A DNA stretch of 64,000 nt. Source: Algibacter pectinivorans. Lineage in GTDB: Bacteria; Bacteroidota; Bacteroidia; Flavobacteriales; Flavobacteriaceae. A model generated the notes under the pieces. The model made no database searches. It saw nothing but the letters and a program-made list of their open reading frames with translations, and was not told the origin of the DNA. The position numbers were made by a program, and so were the translations under genes. Shown here one piece after another: positions 37,234-43,985 of this stretch. Each line of letters begins with the position of its first letter. Position 1 is the stretch's first letter. The stretch covers positions 14,078-78,077 of the forward strand of contig NZ_FOMI01000007.1 of NCBI RefSeq assembly GCF_900112595.1, given 5' to 3'.

Positions 37234-37369
37234 TTGGATATGTCATAAGATTGGTATACTTTTGTTTTTCCAAGAACATTGTTTTTATCAGTTCGGTTGA
37301 CAAACCACTGAGAGCAAACAATACCAATCTAAAGTCTTCAAGGCGACTAGCTTTAAAGGCTTTTTTTTG
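37234..37369 (+). ncRNA. Candidate small RNA 2, upstream of thsA
   Basis: Promoter TTG (37234-37236), 20 bases, TACTTTTG (37257-37264), then about 100 transcribed bases. A hairpin pairs CAGT..GGTT (37289-37298) with AACCACTG (37303-37310). The terminator pairs AAAGTCTT (37331-37338) with AAGGCTTT (37356-37363) and runs into eight T. A perfect 10-bp inverted repeat (37248-37257 with 37321-37330) also spans it. It is divergent from thsA and convergent with the half-hsdS gene. Its layout mirrors candidate RNA 1 upstream of hsdR. Confidence 0.5.
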
Positions 37370-37371
37370 TC

Positions 37372-37941
37372 TTACAGTTTAATTTTATTTGTTATTAATT
37401 CGTTTAAAATTCCCTTTTTCAGCGCTTTTTTCTTTTCTAATAGTTGATTTGTTAATGCTATTTCTTCTTCAAGAAGATCTAGTACATCAATAACTTTTTG
37501 TTGTTCTTCTAAACTCGGTAATGGTATTTCAAAATCTAAAACATCGTTTTTGGCAATAGATGTTATAGAAGATCCCACACCAAGTAATTCTAACTCGTAT
37601 CTTTTTCGTTCAGAATTAAGTACAGCAGCCAAATAGCGACTGTCAATCAATGTTGCATCTGCTCTAATAATGTAAAATAATGAGCTAGGAACAACTTTGC
37701 CAAATGACTCATTGTAACTCCAGGCAAAAATTCGTTGTCCTTTTCCAGTAAGAATCACATCATTAGGTTGTAGTAAAAATTTTGTATCTTTACCTGTAAT
37801 TTTGATGAAACTATCATCAAATAGCGTTGGATTTAAGAAATTATCAAAATGGCCAGTAGTAAGATATTTGGTATCTCCATTCTTGCTTTTTTTCTTATAA
37901 AGTCCAAATTGAACTTCTGCTATTTGATTAATGTTTGTCAT
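37372..37941 (-). CDS. Orphan half-size HsdS, one target domain
   Basis: A 189-residue protein from the preferred start at 37941 (MTNINQIAEVQFGLYKKK). The longer frame to 37977 would overlap its own -7 promoter box. It holds one target-recognition domain (to about 130) and one spacer coiled coil (IPLPSLEEQQKVIDVLDLLE, then KKKALKKGILNELI). It is half the normal HsdS length and clearly different from the full HsdS at 32293. It might dimerise into an alternative specificity for HsdM, or be a remnant. Confidence 0.82.
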   Translation of the reverse strand: MTNINQIAEVQFGLYKKKSKNGDTKYLTTGHFDNFLNPTLFDDSFIKITGKDTKFLLQPNDVILTGKGQRIFAWSYNESFGKVVPSSLFYIIRADATLIDSRYLAAVLNSERKRYELELLGVGSSITSIAKNDVLDFEIPLPSLEEQQKVIDVLDLLEEEIALTNQLLEKKKALKKGILNELITNKIKL

Positions 37942-37945
37942 AAAA

Positions 37946-38036
37946 TTTCTTTGTAATCGTTTTCTAATTTGACACAAAGGTAGTGATATTTATAATTAAA
38001 AAACAAGTATTTTTCTTTGTAATTGATTTCTAATTT
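37946..38036 (-). promoter_or_regulatory. Promoter of half-hsdS bracketed by a 25-bp direct repeat
   Basis: On the minus strand, TTG (at 38006-38004), 21 bases, then TACCTTTG (37982-37975) is a good promoter for the gene at 37941. A 25-bp direct repeat beginning TTTCTTTGTAAT and ending TTCTAATTT (plus strand, 37946-37970 and 38012-38036, 23 of 25 identical, 66 bp apart) brackets it. One copy covers the expected leader, the other lies just upstream of the -33 site. That suggests operator sites. Confidence 0.55.
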
Positions 38037-38149
38037 ATGAAAAAAATATAATTTACTGATTTTAAGTAGGTTGTGTTGTGTTTTTTTTCAGTGTAATTCA
38101 ATAATAAAATATTTATCTTTTAAATACATCTAGAGAATTAGTTTTTCCG

Positions 38150-38209
38150 TTTTAAAAATCAGTTGATTTTTATTTAATTTAACTAGCAAAAATCAACTGA
38201 TTTTTAAAA
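38150..38209. repeat. Perfect 22-bp inverted repeat between cargo and mobilization genes
   Basis: Arms 38150-38171 and 38188-38209 are exactly complementary, with a 16-nt loop. The arms are AT-rich around AAATCAGTTGATTTTT. It is not followed by a simple T run, so its role as a terminator is unsure. It marks the border between the defence cargo and the mobilization module and could also be a protein-binding or recombination site. Confidence 0.6.
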
Positions 38210-38301
38210 TGAGCCTAAGCGGCAGGCGTCACGTACTGTTTATCTTTTTATATAAAAGTGCATTTATATAAAAAAGAAAGTTCTAAGTATATAAAACTAC
38301 A

Positions 38302-38346
38302 AAAGTATAAAGCTATAAATATCTATTTATAGCTTTATACTTTGTT
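38302..38346 (-). terminator. Terminator after the relaxase gene
   Basis: Perfect 18-bp stem (38302-38319 with 38326-38343) and 6-nt loop, 22 bases after the relaxase stop. T-rich sequence follows on the minus strand. Confidence 0.7.
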
Positions 38347-38365
38347 CTATGTTTTAATCAAAAAT

Positions 38366-39115
38366 TCACATTTTAAAACCCCTGTTTTTTTTATTCATTC
38401 GTTTTTCTTGTTGTTCGTAAGATAAAAGTTTCTCAATACCTCTTAAAGATAGTTTTCTATCTATTTCAGAGCCTTTTTTTCTTACTCCTTTAGCATCAAT
38501 AAAAGAAATACCACGACCTATTTTAGTTTGTATATTTTTATTTTTAAGGATAAAAACAACATCTTCAATACTATCTGAAATATCTATTGCAGAAAAAATA
38601 GCTTCCTTAAGGTCTGTAGTATGTTTGTTATTAGGAATAAACTCTTGATTCATTTTTAATGCTTCAAGCTTTCTACCAACTTTTCGTAAGTTATATTCTT
38701 TTTCGATTACTCTAGAAAAATCTTGACTTTTATAATGTGTATAGCTATTTGAGATCGCTAAATTATTATCCCCAATCCTTGTACTCACTATATGAATATG
38801 TTCTTTATCTGTGTTTTTTTCATGTAGATAAACTGCAAACAGATTGTCTTGAAAACCTATTTTTAAAGCATATCTATTGGCAATATCAATCCAATCTTGA
38901 TTGTTTAGCTTGCCTTTATCTTCTGGAGCTGCTCTAATTTTTATATGAAACGTTTTATTAGTACATCTATCATTCTGTGTTTCTTTTTCTTTCATTTGAT
39001 TATAAATATCATTTGCATTACCAAAACATTTATTGGTAGTTAAAACTTCTCCACCTTTTTCACAGTACAATAAAGCGTTTTTGGTAAAAGAAATACTTTG
39101 TAGCTTTGTTATCAT
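38366..39115 (-). CDS. Relaxase (MobA-like mobilization nuclease)
   Basis: A 249-residue HUH-type relaxase of the MOBP/Bacteroidota mobilization group. It shows the N-terminal region with candidate tyrosine (ALLYCEKGG), then LFAVYLHEKNTDKEHIHIVS containing the His triad (98, 106, 108) for metal binding. The C-terminal part is basic. It would nick at oriT and lead the strand into a recipient. It overlaps the gene upstream by four bases. The protein is short compared with many relaxases (300 residues or more) but has no visible break. Confidence 0.85.
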   Translation of the reverse strand: MITKLQSISFTKNALLYCEKGGEVLTTNKCFGNANDIYNQMKEKETQNDRCTNKTFHIKIRAAPEDKGKLNNQDWIDIANRYALKIGFQDNLFAVYLHEKNTDKEHIHIVSTRIGDNNLAISNSYTHYKSQDFSRVIEKEYNLRKVGRKLEALKMNQEFIPNNKHTTDLKEAIFSAIDISDSIEDVVFILKNKNIQTKIGRGISFIDAKGVRKKGSEIDRKLSLRGIEKLLSYEQQEKRMNKKNRGFKM

Positions 39116-39726
39116 CTTCCTTTTTCTAAGTCCTCTAATTGTTTTTCTAAAGCTTCTTTTTTTAGTTGAGTATTGTATTGTTTACTTAGTTTATGCATAT
39201 ACCGTAATAATACCGTGTCTTTTTGCTGAATATCATTTAGTATTGAAGCAATGTTTTTAGATGTTTTATTATTTTTAGAATAAGCATCTAAAAAAAAATA
39301 CTCGTAGAACAACTTATATTCGTCTCTTTCGGTTTTAAGTTCACTGTTTTCATTTAGATAACTTGGTATGTACTTAAACCCAGAAAAAGCTATTAAAATA
39401 AAAGTGATAATTGAAAGCAAAAGTTTAGATGTAAACGGAGTGTCTTTACCAAACAGATAATATTCTTTTTTTTGATTAATTATGTTTGGTTCATTACTTA
39501 ATGATTTTATAGATTCTTCTATTTTTATGATACTAAGAAATGCACTTGTTTGATTTATATTTAACTTATGTTGCTTCATAAGTATTTGTTTTTGTGATTC
39601 TATGAATTCTCCAAAAATTTTGTTGTCAATTTTATCTTCTCTTATAGTGTTAATATTACTTTCTAGAGTATCTAATTTGTCACATACGTTTTGCATTAAA
39701 TACAATACTTTTTTATTTTCTTCCAT
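39112..39726 (-). CDS. Mobilization-operon membrane protein, unknown
   Basis: A 204-residue protein with a helical N-terminus (to about 90), one membrane helix (TSKLLLSIITFILIAFSGFK, about 97-117) and a charged C-terminal coiled coil (KEALEKQLEDLEKGR). It sits between mobC and the relaxase gene, overlapping the latter by four bases and starting 1 base after mobC. Genes of this kind occur at this place in Bacteroidota mobilizable elements; it may tether the relaxosome to the membrane, which is an inference. Confidence 0.6.
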   Translation of the reverse strand: MEENKKVLYLMQNVCDKLDTLESNINTIREDKIDNKIFGEFIESQKQILMKQHKLNINQTSAFLSIIKIEESIKSLSNEPNIINQKKEYYLFGKDTPFTSKLLLSIITFILIAFSGFKYIPSYLNENSELKTERDEYKLFYEYFFLDAYSKNNKTSKNIASILNDIQQKDTVLLRYMHKLSKQYNTQLKKEALEKQLEDLEKGR

Positions 39727-39727
39727 G

Positions 39728-40066
39728 TTAGTTAAGTTTAGATTTTATATCAATAATGTGTTTTTTTAACTCTTCAATATCACTTATTATTAAATCTTCA
39801 TCTGTTAATTTTAACTTGATTCCAGAATTTAATTTACGAGAGATTTGATTTAAATTATTACCTATTTTAAAAAGTTGTAATATGTAATTTTTGGTTTCTA
39901 ATTGTTTTTGTTTTACTTCTAAAATTGGTTTCCCTAGTTTCTCAAGTACACATTGTCGGATGTAGAAAGAGGCTTTCACTTGTAATAATTCACATTGATT
40001 ATTTAGTAGAATTTTATCGTTAAAATCTAAATAGAATACCATTCTAGTCTTATTTTGATTATTCAT
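39728..40066 (-). CDS. mobC: MobC-like relaxosome protein
   Basis: A 112-residue protein of the plasmid mobilization MobC type. It has MVFYLDFNDKILLNNQCELL (ribbon-helix-helix-like N-terminus), VKASFYIRQCVLEKLGKPI, then LFKIGNNLNQISRKLNSGIK, the typical MobC pattern, and a helical tail. It helps the relaxase open DNA at oriT. It lies directly downstream of the putative oriT palindrome. Confidence 0.8.
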   Translation of the reverse strand: MNNQNKTRMVFYLDFNDKILLNNQCELLQVKASFYIRQCVLEKLGKPILEVKQKQLETKNYILQLFKIGNNLNQISRKLNSGIKLKLTDEDLIISDIEELKKHIIDIKSKLN

Positions 40067-40119
40067 TATTTTATATTTTTTTAGTTTGTTTTTTTTCTAT
40101 GAGCATTTTTATGCGAATA

Positions 40120-40168
40120 GCAAGGTTTGGTTAATGTGCACTTTTCGTGAACATTAGCCACACCTTGC
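40120..40168. other. Putative oriT inverted repeat
   Basis: Imperfect 22-bp inverted repeat: 40120-40141 (starts GCAAGGTTTGG) with 40147-40168 (ends CCACACCTTGC), 19 of 22 positions complementary, 5-nt loop. It is more GC-rich than its surroundings. Position immediately upstream of mobC and the relaxase gene is where oriT is found in small mobilizable elements. The nick site was not identified. Confidence 0.65.
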
Positions 40169-40183
40169 AAATAACTGACCGCA

Positions 40184-41023
40184 TTAATTTCGATTCACTA
40201 AATAGTGATTTAAGTCATTGTAATTTTTATAATGGATTCTGCTGTCTATAATTTTACCATTTGCATTTTCTATTAAAAAATCGGTAGCTATATTTCCTGC
40301 TTCATCGTTATCCATAAATAATTTTATTACAGAATATTCATTTAATAAACCCATTGTTTTCTTTACTAAAGAAGTAGAGTTAAGTATGATAAAGTTTTCT
40401 TTCGGAATTTCATTTTTTATAGAAAAATATGAGAGCAGATCAGACCAAGATTCAAATATTGAAACAACGTTAGAATTATTATTTATGGTTGTAATTTCTT
40501 TTTTACCTAAGCAACCTTTAAAAAATTCATTTCTAATTTCTAATCCACCAACATTATTCATAAATCCAATTCCGTAGTTTTCTTTTCCATTAGAAAAAGA
40601 GTAATGAACTTGAAAACAAAATTGTTTTGCAAATTGTAAATTGATTTTCCTGCTGCTTAAATAATCCAATAAATTTTGATTCGTTAATTCGGTTACTTTT
40701 TTAATAGAGTAGGTTGGTTCTGGTTCAATGATAACTTGTTTTTTTTGCTGGTGAAAAGAAAAAGAACCTTCGGATAAAATAACTAAGGCTTCTCTGATTG
40801 AACAATTATTGTAATTTGTTACAAAATCAATGATGGTTCCTCCAATACCAGAACTATGGTCAAAGAATACGTTCTTAGTAGTATTAACTTTAAAAGATGG
40901 TGTTTTCTCTTCTTTAAAAGGAGAATAAAACCAAACATCTTTTGTATTGGTTTTGCCTGTTCTAAATCCTTGTTTTTTTAGGTAAGAAGCTAGGTCTATT
41001 TGTTTTGCTTTTTTACAATTCAT
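40184..41023 (-). CDS. DNA primase-like protein with Toprim domain, zinc ribbon degenerate
   Basis: A 279-residue protein of the CHC2/Toprim primase class found on Bacteroidota mobile elements. The N-terminal region is arranged like a primase zinc ribbon (WFYSPFKEEKTPSFKVN, FFDHSSGIGGTIIDFV) but lacks the Cys ligands. The Toprim part (about 170-279) has SIFESWSDLLSYF and KLFMDNDEAGN, the acidic catalytic motifs. It probably makes primers when the element replicates or after strand transfer. It lies between the oriT-like repeat and the iteron array. Confidence 0.8.
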   Translation of the reverse strand: MNCKKAKQIDLASYLKKQGFRTGKTNTKDVWFYSPFKEEKTPSFKVNTTKNVFFDHSSGIGGTIIDFVTNYNNCSIREALVILSEGSFSFHQQKKQVIIEPEPTYSIKKVTELTNQNLLDYLSSRKINLQFAKQFCFQVHYSFSNGKENYGIGFMNNVGGLEIRNEFFKGCLGKKEITTINNNSNVVSIFESWSDLLSYFSIKNEIPKENFIILNSTSLVKKTMGLLNEYSVIKLFMDNDEAGNIATDFLIENANGKIIDSRIHYKNYNDLNHYLVNRN

Positions 41024-41061
41024 TTTTGTTTGTATTATGCGTATGAAGAATATCTAAAAGT

Positions 41062-41266
41062 TGATGATTTGATGACGATACTCTTGAATCTCTTTACAGT
41101 AAAGGGAAAGTTGCGTCATCAACTTGTCATCAGGTCATCAGATTTTTTTAAACATGTCATCATTTTTTTTATTGATGACGCTTTGATGACGGTTTTGATG
41201 ACGGCTTAGGCCCTTATTATTATTGATCTAAGAGTATATATAGGCTAGTCCGTCATCAAATCATCA
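41062..41266. repeat. Iteron-like array of TGATGACG repeats
   Basis: TGATGACG or close versions occur in forward orientation at 41070, 41173, 41184 and 41196. The reverse CGTCATCA, or GTCATCA, occurs at 41114, 41126, 41134, 41156 and 41251. Partial copies lie at 41062 and 41261. Nine or more copies within 205 bp between two replication genes resemble an origin with iterons, or a multi-site operator. A T-rich stretch (41142-41170) lies inside. Confidence 0.7.
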
Positions 41267-42450
41267 AAGTTTTTACCTAAAAAACTTTTTTTGATGGTGA
41301 AATACCTTCCTTTTGTGTCTACAAGTATGATTTCTCCATCACTAAGAATAACAAATTTTTGATAGTTAAAAGAGTTGTTTTTTCGCTCAATTTTCCACTC
41401 TTTTTTTAATAACGCACGAAGTTGTGTTAAATCCGTTTTAACTCTTGTTTTTGTAAGCGCATTTAATAAATCCATCAAACTAAAGTGTACTTCTTCTAAC
41501 TCAAATTTCTCCATAACACTTAAAAGAAGGTGTGCTATTTCTTTTTCCACTCTATTTCTATTATTGTTTACTAGTTTTTTAAGCGCAGGAGTATAAATTT
41601 GTTGTGCAGTAAACCACATTCTAGTTTTTCTTTCACTAGCAAATTTTCTATTTTTAATAAAATGTAGAAAGGCTGGAATTTCATCAATTAACTTATCTAG
41701 AAAATTAACATCTTCTTGTTTGATTACAGGAACTTTAATTACCCAAAATCTAATCTCATCAGAATCAATTTTAATGAATGAATTTTCTTTGTTGCTACAC
41801 ATAATAAACTTACCAAAAAAGTCTACTTCAAATCGTTCTTTACCCTTAGCCTCAATCTTATTTTTATTTGATGTGGAGAGATATTTTATTTTTTCCGTTA
41901 TTTCCTCTTTTTGAAGAAAAGCTTCGTCTAAACCAAGTATTAGTTTGTTTCCCCAATCCAAGTTGAAATTGCTGTTTAAGGAGTGACTATCCAAGTAGCT
42001 CATATTCTGTCCAAATACTTCTTTTAAATATTTTAAAAATGAACTTTTACCTGTAGAACGTTCTTTACTAACCAAACATAGAACAGGGAGTATTTGTGTT
42101 GGAACCTCATATAAAAGCTTAAAATAATCTAGCCCAAGTTCAAACTGTGAACCAAAAATGTGATTAAAAAACTTAATAGTGTTTTTAACACCACCTTCTT
42201 TTGGTGTATGGTTTAACGGAGAATAGGTATTGTAAAACCCATAAAATTCTTTAGAAAAATCAAAATGATCCGGGAAACATATTTTACCATGATATTTAGG
42301 AATATCATCTAAATACTTCCTGCCATGGTCTTGTATAATGGTAGAAACATCCCATTTTATTAAAGCTTCGTTAAATTGATTGTTTATTGTTGGAACTTGT
42401 ACTATTTTATAATAGGATGTACCAATCCTTAAATATGGTATATCTGACAT
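41245..42450 (-). CDS. SF3-type primase-helicase of the element
   Basis: A 401-residue protein of the virulence-protein-E/D5-like helicase group. Walker A is KERSTGKSS (about 129-137) and the Walker B-like line is LILGLDEAFLQKEE. A sensor line, FGKFIMCSNKENSF, follows, and then DEIRFWVIKVP. It should unwind DNA for replication of the excised element. The stop codon lies beside the last repeats of the iteron array, and the primase gene follows, so the two form a replication module. Confidence 0.85.
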   Translation of the reverse strand: MSDIPYLRIGTSYYKIVQVPTINNQFNEALIKWDVSTIIQDHGRKYLDDIPKYHGKICFPDHFDFSKEFYGFYNTYSPLNHTPKEGGVKNTIKFFNHIFGSQFELGLDYFKLLYEVPTQILPVLCLVSKERSTGKSSFLKYLKEVFGQNMSYLDSHSLNSNFNLDWGNKLILGLDEAFLQKEEITEKIKYLSTSNKNKIEAKGKERFEVDFFGKFIMCSNKENSFIKIDSDEIRFWVIKVPVIKQEDVNFLDKLIDEIPAFLHFIKNRKFASERKTRMWFTAQQIYTPALKKLVNNNRNRVEKEIAHLLLSVMEKFELEEVHFSLMDLLNALTKTRVKTDLTQLRALLKKEWKIERKNNSFNYQKFVILSDGEIILVDTKGRYFTIKKSFLGKNFDDLMTD

Positions 42451-42545
42451 ATTTATTGAGATTATCCGTATATTTGTTCTATACGGTGGTTAATACTGTG
42501 TTTTGAAAATATTCTAAAGCATTGAGCGGACACTCTATGCTTTTT

Positions 42546-42836
42546 TTATTTAGACGCCTTCATAAGTTCTAAGGCTAGTTCAGAATCAACAATAATTTTA
42601 CGACCATCTTGAATGATTGCTTCATCTATTTTTCCTGATTTCTTAAGTCGGTTTGCAGAAGAAATACTGCAATCAAAAAGTTTTGCAATTCCTCTCATAC
42701 CATAAACATACTTTTTACCTTTTTCTGGCTCTAAAGTTTTTATAGGCACTTCGCTGTTTAATCTATTCTGTAGGAATATAAACTCTTCCCCTGTCATTTG
42801 GAAGAGTGGTTTGTCTCTTAATGTTTCTAAATTCAT
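42546..42836 (-). CDS. DUF3853 helix-turn-helix protein
   Basis: A 96-residue protein with the DUF3853 pattern (LRDKPLFQMTGEEFIFLQ, then YVYGMRGIAKLFDCSISSAN with an HTH and a C-terminal GRKIIVDSELALELM). Proteins of this type are common small regulators or excision factors on Bacteroidota mobile elements, encoded beside the primase-helicase. A role in excision or in control of the replication genes is inferred. Confidence 0.8.
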   Translation of the reverse strand: MNLETLRDKPLFQMTGEEFIFLQNRLNSEVPIKTLEPEKGKKYVYGMRGIAKLFDCSISSANRLKKSGKIDEAIIQDGRKIIVDSELALELMKASK

Positions 42837-42936
42837 TTTTTAATAATTTTAATTATACAAATTTGGCTAACTATTTAACCTTGTTTGACAACAAATTTAG
42901 AGTCACTATGCTGTGGATAAAGTGTGGAAATATCAA

Positions 42937-42967
42937 AAAAAAAAGCGCTTTAATAAAGCGCTTTTTT
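42937..42967. terminator. Bidirectional terminator AAGCGCTT
   Basis: Stem AAAAGCGCTT/AAGCGCTTTT with a short loop, flanked by A and T runs. It separates the integrase operon (downstream of its last gene at 43023) from the DUF3853 gene. Confidence 0.75.
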
Positions 42968-43022
42968 GTGTTACAGGAATTGATATATGGTTTTTATGTG
43001 GATTTTGAGTTTAAAAAAACCT

Positions 43023-43985
43023 TTATGATGTTAATGGTACTAATATAGTTTTAAATAAAGTATCAAGTGAGTCCGCAAACTCCTTCTGTTTTTCAGAACG
43101 ATCTTCCCAGACTACAGCTTTGTATTGGCTATTATAGTATTTTTTTGTTGTATTTATTTCATTTAAAATTCCATCTAACCATTGTTCACTAACTTCTGTA
43201 TTTAATAAATCATTTTGCATTTTGTAGAAAAGGTAGAATATCATTCGTTTATCCTTAATTTTTAGATAAGATATTGTGTTTTTAAGGTTTAACGTATTGT
43301 ACAGTTCTATTTCAGTTATTTTTTCAAAAATAATTCCATTGTATTCTTTATGTATGTGGTGAACTACCCCCATATTAAAGAAGCTTTGTTTATGAATTTT
43401 TAAATAGTTAGAATCATAAGGTTTGTAACCTTTAAAATTCGCCTCAATAAGATTTTTAATCCATACACTAATATGGTACATATCTTCATGATAATTATTA
43501 ATTAAGAAACCAACAGTATTATAAAAACTTGTTCTGAAAAACTTTTCTCGATCTGTCAGTTCTATTATTTGATCAAGTCTAGCTTGAACCTCTTGTTCAG
43601 TGTAATTGTTTTCTGGTAATTTTTGTTTGTTAAATTCATCAAGTCTTAGTTTTTCTCTAGGGAGTTCTTCAAAAAAATCACTGTATTTTATGTATAGTTT
43701 AATGTTTTTTTCAGTTGCAATTTTTAAATCTTTCAGCAGTACTTTTCTTTCTTCTTTATCCGTTTCTGGAGATATTTTTTCAACAATTTCAAATCTTAAT
43801 AGAATCTGTTCTAAAACATGTCGATAAATATCTTGAGAATCATAATCAAAACTATCACCGTTTGAATTTATTTCTTTTTTCCAATGTAAGTTATTTAGAT
43901 CATTATAAATACAAGTAAGCATGACTATACTGCCATCTATGTTGTTTACATTTACTGTTTCATTTTCTTCCTCCATGTTTTTCAT
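43023..43985 (-). CDS. Hypothetical protein in integrase operon
   Basis: A 320-residue soluble protein I do not recognise. It is rich in charged residues, mostly helical, without signal peptide. Its size and place after the integrase recall RteC-like regulators of Bacteroidota elements, but the conserved RteC C-terminal core is not visible, so I do not assign it. It overlaps the integrase stop by four bases (ATGA) and must be co-translated; it may influence excision or integrase activity. Confidence 0.6.
   Translation of the reverse strand: MKNMEEENETVNVNNIDGSIVMLTCIYNDLNNLHWKKEINSNGDSFDYDSQDIYRHVLEQILLRFEIVEKISPETDKEERKVLLKDLKIATEKNIKLYIKYSDFFEELPREKLRLDEFNKQKLPENNYTEQEVQARLDQIIELTDREKFFRTSFYNTVGFLINNYHEDMYHISVWIKNLIEANFKGYKPYDSNYLKIHKQSFFNMGVVHHIHKEYNGIIFEKITEIELYNTLNLKNTISYLKIKDKRMIFYLFYKMQNDLLNTEVSEQWLDGILNEINTTKKYYNSQYKAVVWEDRSEKQKEFADSLDTLFKTILVPLTS

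Noticed and set aside
37942-37977. N-terminal extension of the half-HsdS to 37977
   Set aside because: The extension overlaps the -7 box of the gene's own promoter and does not resemble HsdS N-termini.
38366-39115. Truncated relaxase
   Set aside because: The protein is short for the family, but motifs are complete, the stop is followed by a proper terminator, and no remnant of a longer C-terminus is visible.
41062-41266. CRISPR array
   Set aside because: The repeats are only 7-8 bp, in both orientations and irregularly spaced, and there are no cas genes.
43023-43985. RteC regulator
   Set aside because: Length and place are suggestive, but the conserved RteC C-terminal region is not recognisable.
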